This document shows, in pieces, positions 45,557-55,751 of a DNA stretch of 64,000 bases. This DNA comes from Collybiopsis luxurians FD-317 M1. Its lineage: Eukaryota; Basidiomycota; Agaricomycetes; Agaricales; Omphalotaceae. The DNA lies in the NCBI GenBank assembly GCA_000827265.1, contig KN834766.1, positions 739,061-803,060 of the forward strand, in the 5' to 3' direction. The notes under the pieces are model-generated. The model did not search any database. It was not told the DNA's origin and was given only the letters and a program-made list of their open reading frames with translations. A program made the position numbers and the translations under genes. Positions within the stretch are counted from its first letter, which is position 1. The number at the start of each line of letters is the position of its first letter.

Positions 45557-46895
45557 GTGCGTATGTCATCAGTGGCGTTACGCGTATTGAATAAACGGTC
45601 AAAGGCTCCTCCTCATTTGAAGGAGGAAAAATCCTGGATATAGTGTACTGAGCCATTATCAAAACCCTCCTAAACAGTACCACGGATAACGAGCTCGTAA
45701 TACCTACGATTACTAAATTATCCCACTGCCTGTGCAGACTCGGGGGTTTATCACCTAGAAGTAAACCTCCTAAAGGTGGGATAGTGAAGTATATTGGTTG
45801 GGCCGTTTTTGGTGAAGTTGTACTCACATGGGCTTCTACTATCCGAAGACAAGGCAGTTCAGAACAAGTTCAGAGAGAAGGAAATAGCAGGAAATAGACA
45901 TGGTTTCGATAGACTTGCCTGATACATCTAGGAATAGTTGCAGGATCTAGGCCCGGAAGCAGTTGTGCTACGGATTTGAAAGAAAATGATAGGTCCAAAA
46001 GTACGGGACCCACTAATAGGCAAAGATCAACTATCACCATTGCGAAAAAGAAAAAAAAATGTTGCGAAATTAGACTTGCTTATTAATTGGGCAAGGACGA
46101 AAATGGAACTGAGTTATAAGATGAGCAGCTTTGACCCACAGAAGCCTCAGGAACTGCATTGGAACTGCAGCTTATCAGTGGGAAGAAGTAGATGCGACCA
46201 TGTTGTTCTGTACCAGTAGCGAGCGAGGATTAAGACACACCGAGGGAGCGGGACTCTAATCGGAGCAATAAACCATTCCTTGTTGAGATGAGAAGAAAAA
46301 ATGTTTTCGGGAGAGTATTTGATATCCGATTCGTACCTAGATTGCATGGGAAGAATAAGAACAAGAACTGTGTATGTCATTGTTTATTTCGAGGTCGGGA
46401 AGGGAGTTTCTATTTTCCAAACTTGTCGATGGAATCTTAGCGAGTTTTCTAGTTTTGAATTTTTTATTTTTTATTTTTGCGCGAATGTTACATTTAAGTT
46501 CCAGTGAGATCGGAGTACGTGACCGTTCGGTTGAATTAGCGCCCAGAGTGGTAGAGGGCGCCTATTGCATAAGGGGAAATGACGCTCTTTCCTCCTGCTT
46601 ACTACCCCGCAAGGCAAGGGTCTCACCGGCACTTCCAGCGCAGCCGTTAGGTGGACCATCTCTCACGCCAGGTATCCCTGGGTCTGATTGCGAGCTTCTG
46701 TTAATTGGTCGTGGAATTTCATTTACTGACTCTGGAATATCCACGTTTTCCACCATTCGAAACATTCCCAAGTCAGGATTTAGCCATCTTGTCTCTCGAC
46801 TGAACTGAAGGATACAGACCACATCCTTTTCTGGTACCTATAAAGGACCCGCTCATCTATTTCTGCTTGTAAGTCTTTTTTTTCGCTGGTACTCC
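45557..46895. other. Intergenic / leader of the Zn2Cys6 gene
   Basis: No gene supported. Pyrimidine runs and a CTATAAAGG at about 46,838 lie just ahead of the transcription-factor start and may be its promoter. Confidence 0.4.
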
Positions 46896-49800
46896 ATGTA
46901 TGATTACCGCTCTAAATCTCCCTACCCTTTCTCTGCAATGCCTGTGCCGTTGCGTTCGATTTCATCCTTTTACCATGATCATTTGCGCAACTACTCTTAT
47001 GCTCCTTACACTCAAGTCATTTCCTTGTCTCCTCAGGAATACGACATGTCTCAGGACCATACTGTGCCTAATAATCACAATCAACGGCCTCCTTCGCCAT
47101 CCCTTTCTATCGATCCTGCTTTGGCGCTTTATCCCCCTTACTATTATCAGCAACCGCAACAACATTTGCCCCCCCATCTGTCAATTGCTCCGAATTACTC
47201 TTCACCGTCGTCTCAAGGCTCAGACACTATTGGAACTCCCCCGACTGAACACATGTATCCCCCAGGCCCGTCTTCCAATGCAAACGGAAAACGGCCTGCT
47301 TCAGTGATATCTACTGCAAGTGGTGAAGCTGTTAAAAAAGCTCGCAGGGATGAGGAATTCGAACCTCGTAGTCCAACGGCAGAGAAGGAAGAAAAGCCCA
47401 AACCCACCAGAGGCTCAAGGTGAATGATCTATCAAGTCTCTGTTGATTGTCACATTGAATTTTGTCGCAGAGCATGTACCGTTTGTCGTCGTTTAAAGAT
47501 GAAGTGCGTCGGCGCTGAACAAGGTCCACCGTGCAAGCGCTGTCAGGCTGGAGGTCACGAATGTATTTTCGAAGAATCCAACCGAGGAAAGCGCTCTTCC
47601 AAGTAAGCCTTGAGTTGCCCGAAACATTCTAGAACTCATTCCGGCATTTAGGAAGCACGAGCTGCTGACTAGGTCTCTGCGAAAGATGGAACGCACATTG
47701 GATACAGTCTTGCGGTCCATTGGGAATCCGAGTATCGCTTCAGGAATGATTTCTCGTTCCCCTTCACCTAACACAACAAAAGCACTCACGCAAGATTTAC
47801 TCGAACGATCACCGTCGCCCTCGGGCGCTGCTGGAACTGGAGGATCGCCCAAGTTGCACTCTTTGCCAGACAATGCTCTGAATCCCCTCGGTTTACTTGC
47901 CGAGGCCAGTTTAGCTAATCGGCGCGCACAAGTGGGCACTTCTAGTAATTTCCGAGCCCGAACAGACAACCCGGGTGAAAGTCCCAAGGTTGGCGTTGCA
48001 AGCGATATCTATTTTAAACCTGGTATGGTCTCGTTTAAGACTTCTCTTCTCTCACGTTGCGCTCATGATGTCTTGCAGGGCCTATGACAATACTGCCACT
48101 CCGACGACTGTATATCGAGCGTCAAGTCCAGCCTGAGATGCTGAGCTTTGTCAGCACTCAGGAAGTGGTGGCGCTCTTCAATATGTCCGTGATACTTTAT
48201 GTGATGTTTTATCCGCCAGTAGACTTACGGGCATTTCCAGATTCTATGACCACCTGAATGTACGCTTGATTCTTTCAAACCTGTCAAATGATCTTCTTTT
48301 TCAATTAATGGGGATACCTTCTTTCTAGATACACACGAATTTATTGGATCGGAATTTCCACACTCCATCCCTCGTATGTTCCCGCTCGCCGTTCCTTTTG
48401 ACCACGAGTGAGCTATAAAGGTTTTACCGAGCTTTATGATCTTAGTTAACCAATCGTTGAATCATAGTGTGTGCGGTTGCGAGTAAATTTTATCTCGAAA
48501 AGCCGGAACTGCACTCTCGTCTTACCGAGCTAGCCAAGAAGCTCGCTTTCAGCGTCCCGGCAAAAGGATACAAATCGGTGGAGATTGTTCAAGCATATTT
48601 ACTACTCACGTTGTGGGGAGTCGGAGCGGTGGAGCGGTATGAACAAGACAAAACATGGCTTTTGCTAGGGATGGCCATCAGGTTAGTTTACGTTTTTGCA
48701 ACGGTTTTCCATATATGGAATCTGAGTACCTTTAGGATGGCTATGGACCTCAACTTGCATCGAAAGACTGCAGTGAATAGCCAAGATACGCAGGAAGGGC
48801 GCGCTCGGGATCTTGAGGTACATAACCGGGAACGGACGTGGCTTTTCTGTTTCTGTTTGGATAGAAGCCATAGTGCGTTGATGGGGAAGCCCCATACGAT
48901 CAACGAAGAGTGAGTCGATGGTGTTCAACCGTTGACTATGTACACAATGCTCATTTTTCGTATCTAGCTTCATTATCCGCAACGCGGAAGTCTGGTGCAA
49001 GTCTCCTGTCTCAATTTCGTCTGACCGGTCCATTGCCGCGTACGCTGTAAGTTCAATACTGTGGTTACGTATCTTGCCGCGTCGGAGTAACTGACCTTTT
49101 CCTATGCAGGAGCTGCAGCGGATCTTGTCCCGCGGTCTAGATTTTTTCTATTCAAAGACGGACTCTGTTTCTGGGCTGCAGACGTCGGTCGACTATCTTT
49201 TGGTTGTGAAGACGTTTGAGAGCCAAATTACGGAATCTTCGATGCGATGGATGCGGGAAGAATCTACCCTTGGTATCCGTGCGTTCTCCTTGTCACCCTT
49301 CGATTTGACACCGGCGCTGATACCCTAGCGTTCTGTTCCTTTCAGAAGATACTCCCGTGGTAGCTGAATACAAGCAATTGATCTCTCAATTTTACCTCAA
49401 TTACGTGTTACTCGTGCTCAATTCCTTCGGACTGCAAAATGCCTTGGACCGGTCGCCGATGGATATGGGACACTTTTTCGCTCGATGTCATACGTGTGCT
49501 ACGGCGTGTGCGACGCTTGTTCGCGATCGGTTAGGGCCGGGTGGATTTTTGAAGTATTCGCCGGATTCGCATTTCGTTCAGACGTCGTATGCGGTGCTCA
49601 CTCTGCTCAAGGTGAGCTAACCAAAAAAAATTTTCTTTGGGCGCGTTTGACATTTTTCTGATTTGATTTCTTTTGCCCCTGAACACAGCTCATCCGACCG
49701 GAATTCTCAGCCTACTTGGATGACGAACAAAAAACCGTCTCGCTCATCAAGGACGTGGCTGATACCCTCGAAAACATCTCTGTAAACGCAGCGCACACGC

Positions 49801-50418
49801 CGGCATTATACAGCACTTTTATCAAAGCGCTGATATCGGCCAGACTAGAGCGGTCTTCTACGGACGATACTGACCCCAGCCAATTGTCTGACCCTGCGAG
49901 TGGTACCAACGGAGGATCCCAGGCAAATGGAGACGCGACGGCTTCAACTGCGGTGTCTGTTCCTCAAATCCACTTCCAGGACGTGGATATCCATCCGTTC
50001 AGCGAATTTGGGTTCGAGGGCGAGATGGGTCCGGTGATGGATATGTCGACGTTCCCGCCGACGATGGCGCCCAATACGATGGAGGAGGCTGCGACGGGAA
50101 TGACGATGGATAGTATTTTCAGTGGTAATTTCTGGGATAGCGTTTTGGTACCTGGTGAGTTTAGGACTGCTAGTCGCTTTTTGATAAGGGGGAAATGCCG
50201 ATATCTGACATGCAATTCATTCGCTCGTAGGCTACAACTCATTCGACGGGCTCACTGGCGGGTTCGTTTTCGGTGCCGGGGGTAGCGGGTTGATCACACC
50301 GCGCTTTGGGATAACGCCTACGGCCTCGGGGCAGAACACTCCTTCGAGAGCGATTACAGGGCAGGATGATCTTGGAATGAATTTGTCAGCTTATGAACAG
50401 CAGGAGGTTGTGTCATGA
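46896..50418 (+). CDS. Zn2Cys6 transcription factor with fungal-specific domain (926 aa)
   Basis: Thirteen exons: 46896-47419, 47471-47602, 47652-48022, 48079-48184, 48241-48259, 48329-48407, 48468-48681, 48736-48909, 48968-49046, 49110-49272, 49346-49611, 49689-50154 and 50231-50418. The N-terminal 175 residues are Pro/Ser/Tyr-rich and low complexity. The binuclear zinc cluster follows at about 176-205: ACTVCRRLKMKC ... CKRCQAGGHEC, spaced C-x2-C-x6-C-x8-C-x2-C-x6-C. Next come a short basic/coiled linker (KHELLTRSLRKMERTLD) and the fungal-specific transcription-factor domain (EVVALFN, FYDHLN, SRSPFLLTTMCAVASKFY, MAMDLNLHRK, RTWLFCFCLDRSHSALMGKP). The C-terminus is a Gly/Ser-rich activation-type tail. 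It binds DNA in the nucleus; targets are unknown. A 19-nt exon 5 is required to keep the frame. Confidence 0.88.
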
Positions 50419-51158
50419 AAAAAATTGTTCTCAGGAATTTCGGGTCGTTCTCGAAAGCAGGCAGGTCGCTATCCCCAAAAAAATTCTTTATACGTGTTCA
50501 GTGCCCTTCTTTTCTCCCCCTTTCCGCCTTCTCTTAAATTGTTGTCGTCGCTGCTGCTTTCGTTGTTCAAATTTGAATGTGCTTGCTCTTTTTTCATTGT
50601 TCGTTCTTTTCATCTGTTTTTCTTTTGCTTTCAGTGAGTACATTGGATATGTATCAAGTACATATATCTAGCGTATCATAATTTTTCTTTTTCCTTTTGT
50701 TTTTTTCTTTTACATAAAACAATTAGTGTATCGTGTAACCAGTTGCAGAAAATAAATCTCGAATTGATGGTAACTTCCGAATTTTTGGGTGGATATAAAT
50801 CGTAATTTGGAATCGTGTGTTTCCTGGCCGAGTTGTGTTGGTTATCGAAGACAATTTGATGACTAGTACATATTGCGACCTGGAAACCGCACTGAAGCGA
50901 CGGCCATATCGAGCTAATTAGGCAACGCTTATCCCCCTTGTTGATAATTATGGTTCCCATTCATCTCCGTTCGAGTACTTAAGTGTTAGGCCAAACCCTG
51001 AGATGTGAGAAGTCACACTTTCGGGAGGGGAAAGTTACACTTGAAGATACCTACGAAGCCTGGCACAATTCTCTACCGTGACAGAACGATCATACTGGAA
51101 TGTATATGTGGAAAGCGGAGTGGACAGACCCTCGAAACAGGAATGTGCTCTCCGTATT
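50419..51158. other. Intergenic between convergent genes
   Basis: T-rich 3' region of the transcription factor, then the 3' region of the first F-box gene. No gene supported. Confidence 0.5.
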
Positions 51159-52794
51159 CTACATGTACCGAACATTCCCAAAAGACATGTAAGAAAGATG
51201 AGGGAAATGATCCCTCAAATTCAACCCCGGTGCAAAGTCCTGGAGCCAGTCCCTTCTTACAGTGATTTCTTCGTCATTGCGAATGTCAATAGCGCGAAAG
51301 CAAAGTTCCGTGAGACTATGGAAGGGGCCCCATGTATCGAGGAAAGATCGGAGAAGCTAGGTAGGGATCAGACAAGTGTTATACTCCGACAACAATGCTG
51401 CCAGTTGGGACTTACATCTTCAAAATAATCCTCATAATCGGCGGGGTCCAACACCTCATCGGAATCCTCTCCTTCATCATCACTATCTTCATTTTTCTCC
51501 GGTTGTAAATTCATGGCAAAGTCGAGACTCTCCAGCTTTGGAAACCAATGCTGCATGTTTCCGTTGAACTGTGGTTCCATTGGTTCACGGGTGAGGCTGT
51601 CTGGTACGCATTCAAGCCTGCGCAAGTTTACGTTGAGACCATTGAAGAAAAGTCGCAAGTCTTTCGACAGCCGCTGCATCGCCCATATGTCCCGATGGGG
51701 GGGATACATTTGTGGACCCAGCGAGATTTTTTCAAGGACATGCGGTCCTGTAAACAGATATGCAAGATACGAGGGGCAGGAGAGTCGCCGCAAGCTGAAA
51801 AGTGTCGATAAGGGGAAAGTAAAGTCAATCGACACAGAAGGTGGGTAAATAGGCAGTCCACCGGTTTCTGTCATGGCACTTTGAGGCCACGATACTGAGT
51901 CGAGCTTAAGCTCAACGAGTGTCGGAATGCGACGTAGAAGCTCATACACATCTCTGAGATCATGTACAACATTGAGCTCCAGGATCTGAAGAGGAGGAAC
52001 GACACTTGGAGCTGCCAAACAGCGAACGAAGACCCAGGATGTCGTGTAAAGATTTGTTAACTGGGATTTCTTGACGAGAGGGTCGAAGTCTGCCAGTTGC
52101 CATGTAGAGGACGAACGCAATGAGAGCGAATGCAAGTCGAGATTATCTGCTAACGCAACCATGTCGGCATAAGCAACATCACGCCAGATGAAACAACTGC
52201 GTAAGGTCAGTGAGGCTAAGCTCGAAAGCTGTGAAATGCTTGATAGAGCAGCTTTCGGCAATTCCAGTTGCACCAGAGTAAGAGTTGTGAGGTTGGGCAT
52301 TTTCAGCAAGTCCTGCAGAGCGGACACAACCGATGATGGAGGAGGCCATTTGGCAATGAACACACTATCTATTGTACAGTTTCGGATGTACTTGCAAGCA
52401 GAGATGGCAAGAGGGTCGAGGCCTTCATGAAGAACACGGTAAAGCTTGGGATTACCGCGTGCTTCCCAGGATCTCGATGCTCGATTGTAAATGGGATTTA
52501 TGATAAGTCTCTCAAACAGCCTTGGAAGCGCAACGGAAGCAAAGAAGCGACAAACAAGTGCCAAGTTGCTCAAGTCTGTCTTGTCGTCTACCTCGGACAT
52601 GATTTTGAGATAGATTTCAATGGGAATAGGATCCAAAGTGCGCTCTCCCAGGCGACGCTCGGGGGCTGCAAAGTATTGTCACCAATCAGTTGATGCGAGT
52701 ATATGCTCACAAGGCAAAGTTAAAGGCCATGCTTACTGGACCACTCATCCAGACTGCGTACCTCCCGCGATTCCAAGGGCAAATCGGTGTACAT
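51159..52794 (-). CDS. F-box protein, paralogue 1 (501 aa)
   Basis: Three exons on the minus strand: 52737-52794, 51416-52665 and 51159-51356. The 58-base first exon encodes MYTDLPLESREVRSLDEWS and is conserved in position and length in the two paralogues. Exon 2 starts with PERRLGERTLDPIP and an F-box-like stretch (IEIYLKIMSEVDDKTDLSNLALVCRFFA). A leucine-rich-repeat-like region follows (LTTLTLVQLELPKA, LASLTLRSC). Exon 3 gives a conserved tail (SFLDTWGPFHSLTEL ... SYMSFGNVRYM). Such proteins usually recruit substrates to SCF ubiquitin ligases via Skp1; the substrate is unknown. The introns are at the same places in all three genes. Its upstream side is occupied by an LTR-retrotransposon remnant. 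Confidence 0.82.
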
Positions 52795-53288
52795 TATTAA
52801 CTCCGAAAGTGATGGTTCGAGGAAAAGCGCGTCTAGGCCTGTGAAACTGAAATCTCTCGGAAGGGTGTTCGGCACTGAGTAGCGACGTGGGAATGGTTTG
52901 ACAACATCTTTAGGAAAAGAAGCCTAACCTCGGCAATACTTGTAAAAGCTATAGTCCTATTTAAGTACATAAGACTGTAGGTATGTAAGTACTGGACCAT
53001 GGACTTGAAAATAAAGAAGATGTACCCTCAGAATGTACACAAGTCTGAGGGTTGCGAAGAATCTGAATTCGCTATAAGTATTCGAAAGATGGAACAAAGA
53101 TTAGGATAAAAGATATATAGATAGCGATGAGACGACTGCGCAAGGATACCCGCACGGAGGCATAGCGGGTTACCTGCATCTGTTATACCTCCGTGGATAC
53201 TCGTACCGATTCACCACAGGACACCTATCGCGCTCACATGACCGAACGCGTCTATGTGTCACCACGCATAGTTCCTTCCGAGACAACA
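52795..53288 (-). mobile_element. Probable 3' LTR of a copia-type element (outer end uncertain)
   Basis: Directly after the RNase H remnant (minus strand), the sequence reaches a purine-rich CACCAGGGGCAG and then TGTTGTCTCGG at 53,288, a typical LTR start. A TATA-like CTATATATC lies at about 53,112-53,120. The outer LTR end could not be fixed; TACCTACA near 52,976 is one candidate. It places an LTR within about 0.5 kb of the start of F-box gene 1. Confidence 0.4.
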
Positions 53289-54065
53289 CTGCCCCTGGTG
53301 CCCTGATACCACCAGTCTAATCCTAGAGCAGATATGATCTGTCGATGTTTATCCTTCGTAACAACTTTGTCATAATATCAGCCATGTTTTGAGAACTTGA
53401 AACAGGGTGAATGGTGACTAAACGACGAGCAACTATGTCACGGATGAAATGGTAACGAATGTCAATATGTTTTGAAAGAGCATGCGCTTTGGTAGTTTCC
53501 AAAAGGCTGACTGCACCTAAGTTATTGTGCACAGCAAGTCCAAGGGATCATCACCTAGTCCAAGATCAATTTCATCTAGCCGGCTGTGAGTCCATAGCGC
53601 TTGCTGTACCCCTCGAGATGGGGAAATACATTCTGATTCTGTTGAAGATATGGTGACTGTATCTTGTCGCTTCGATGACCATGACACCGGTGAACCATTA
53701 ACAAGGAAAATGTAGCTTGACATAGATTTGTGAGAAGACTTGTCGCCGGCCCAGTCAGCATCCACATACCCAATCAGCTTGATGCATTCAGTGTTCCCTG
53801 GCTGATACACAATTCCATAACAAATGGTAGTAAAAATATAATGACAAAGCTTGATGAGGAGCTCCCAGTGCAGGCAAGTGGGGGCATTTTGAATAGTCGA
53901 AAGAACAATGCAAGTGAACACAATGTCTGGTCGTGTGCTACTCGCACACCACCAGCAACATCCCAGTATTCCTTGAAAGGGCTTACCATCCATGAATCGG
54001 ACATTGCCCTCTGCTTGTACCTTGTTCAGTGCAAGAGAGAAATTAGGCAGCAAGGGTGTATACAT
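53289..54065 (-). mobile_element. Ty1/copia reverse transcriptase / RNase H remnant
   Basis: A minus-strand frame 53517-54065 carries copia hallmarks: GYVDADWAGDKSSHKSMSSYIFLV and VSWSSKRQDTVTISSTESE (RNase H), with a preceding STRPDIVF stretch from the end of the reverse transcriptase. It changes frame near 53,530 and continues as KHIDIRYHFIRD ... NMADIMTK, the copia C-terminus. Gag, protease, integrase and most of the reverse transcriptase are missing here. Clearly non-functional. Confidence 0.85.
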
Positions 54066-54300
54066 TGGTCAAAGCTAATCAATGATACCAAAATAGCAAA
54101 ATGTGTTGATAAGCCAATTTTTTGACTAAGGCTTGAAAGTATCAAAGTCTATGATCTGAGACTTTGTATTAACTATTGCAGGGTTACTATAGGACTGTAG
54201 TGAGCCCAAGCTGTCAGTCAAACCAACAGTTGGGCTATTGTACTCATAAGAGTAGCTATCCAATGATACATGTTCAGGGCACCTTGCTACACACCTATAC

Positions 54301-54466
54301 TGTTAGAATAGGTGGTTGGGCGAGAACCTCTTGCAAGGGATCCAGTCGAGGGAGGGTTGGAAAGAATAAATTAAGAATATTAAGTATGGACTATATAAGT
54401 AACTACGGAATCAAATGTGAAACTGATTTGGAGCAACCAGACAACCACTGGAAGCTCTTCTCAACA
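54301..54466 (-). mobile_element. Solo LTR with 5-bp target duplication
   Basis: 166 bases bounded by TGTTAGAATA and TTCTCAACA and flanked on both sides by TATAC (54296-54300 and 54467-54471). Similar to the LTR at 54,821-54,994. The orientation is taken from that copy, which has a polypurine tract. The intact target duplication shows that this is an independent insertion reduced to one LTR. Confidence 0.8.
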
Positions 54467-54820
54467 TATACCATAAGTCCTGAGTGGCCTACAAAGGGGG
54501 TAGAGGACTTTAGATCATGGGCTGCTCTCTCAGAAACAATTCATAGAACACAAGATGGCCTAGGTCAACCAAGGAACTATTCAAAAGGGGATTGTCATTA
54601 CAAGAATATGCATGACTGAAATCTCTATAAGAGAGGGGATCTATGATTACAAGATGGACTTGCTATGACCTGATCACAGAAGTAACAATGTCTATGACTC
54701 AGGGAATAAGCTGGGCCTGCTCTGGATTACTGAAAGACTATGGTCAACTGTCATGTGAATGACATGGATAGACATGTTGAGACAAAACCAAGACCTGAGA
54801 TAGCTCTATAGCTTTAGGCT

Positions 54821-54994
54821 TGTTAGAATAGGTGGTTAGGTGGTTGGGTGAGAACCTCTCGCAAGGGATCCAGTTGAGGGAGGGTCAGAAAGAATAAATT
54901 AAGAATTCTAATTATGGACTATATAAGTAACTATGGAATCAAATATGAAACCAATTTGGAGCAACCGGACAACCACCGGAAGCTCTTCTCAACA
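54821..54994 (-). mobile_element. 3' LTR with polypurine tract
   Basis: Second copy of the LTR, with a 10-base internal duplication (GGTGGTTAGG). On the minus strand it is preceded by ACAAGTGGGAG (54,995-55,005), a copia-like polypurine tract, so it is the 3' LTR of a minus-strand element whose gag remnant lies immediately upstream. No matching target duplication is visible. Confidence 0.7.
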
Positions 54995-55121
54995 CTCCCA
55001 CTTGTACGGTTGCTGAATCTACAAATAAATTTGTGTATGTATGAGTGTCCAAAAATTCAAGCAAAAGTCAATGTAAATCAAAATTGGGAAAGGGTATCAG
55101 TAATCAGTCTCCCACTGATTC

Positions 55122-55666
55122 CTACCATGGTAAACTCTTGTCCTCCATGAAAGGAACATCAGCAGCGAGGACATATAGCTCTCCAGGATCAGGATCAGTA
55201 GTGATACCACTAACGGCACCAGCCTGAACAGGAGCATTCTTGGGACAGCTGGACTGGTAGTGGCCATGCTTGTTGCAGCAGAAACAGGTGATCTCAGAAA
55301 TAGGATGTGGGATTTTGCAATTGGCACTAGCTGACAAGGCAGCAACATGTTGTTTGCCAGAGTTGTCAGTAGAGGATAAGCATCTGAAAAAACACTTCTG
55401 GCCAAGGCAACCAGGGGGCATGTCCCAAATCCTAGGAAGCCCAGGAATTTTTGAAGAAATTTGAGAGCACTTCAAAATAACCTCAGGAACCCTGGGGACC
55501 CTGGGGAGCCCTGGGGAAGCCTGGGATTTTGGACATGTCCCCTGGCTGCCTTGGCCAGAAGTGTTTTTTCAGATGAGGTAAAGTTGTGGAGGCAGGCAGC
55601 AACATGATCAATATTGCCATTAAGTGGGTCTCCATTGAGAGCAGTGATGACACTCTGGATGGACAA
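55122..55666 (-). mobile_element. Copia gag remnant with CCHC zinc knuckle
   Basis: The minus-strand frame contains CFCCNKHGHYQSSC (C-x2-C-x4-H-x4-C), the retroviral-type zinc knuckle of Gag, with Gag-like sequence on either side (SIQSVITALNGDP and others). An inverted-repeat element interrupts it at 55,381-55,575. It is followed directly by the polypurine tract and 3' LTR, so nearly all of pol has been deleted. Confidence 0.75.
55381..55575. mobile_element. Inverted-repeat element inserted in gag (195 bp)
   Basis: The ends are long inverted repeats: CATCTGAAAAAACACTTCTG continuing through GGCCAAGGCA, and the complement at the right end ending CAGATG. About 45 bases pair with few mismatches. 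The middle is rich in CCCTGGGGA-type repeats. No coding capacity; a foldback/MITE type. A clean target duplication is not evident. Confidence 0.7.
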
Positions 55667-55751
55667 AGGAAATGACAGTCATGTGGAAGTCACAATGGAC
55701 TTTGACAACTGATGTGACACAGTTCAGCGAACATGAGGCTAAACTCTACGA

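Noticed and set aside
45090..45827. 245-codon minus-strand frame over the tandem array
   Set aside because: It is open only because of the repeat period and composition. The repeated peptide has no recognised family, and units with different lengths shift the frame elsewhere in the array.
54301..54994. A single TRIM-type element made of the two LTRs and the 354-bp region between them
   Set aside because: The first LTR has its own exact 5-bp target duplication immediately outside both its ends, and the second LTR has a polypurine tract on its other side. They are therefore separate insertions.
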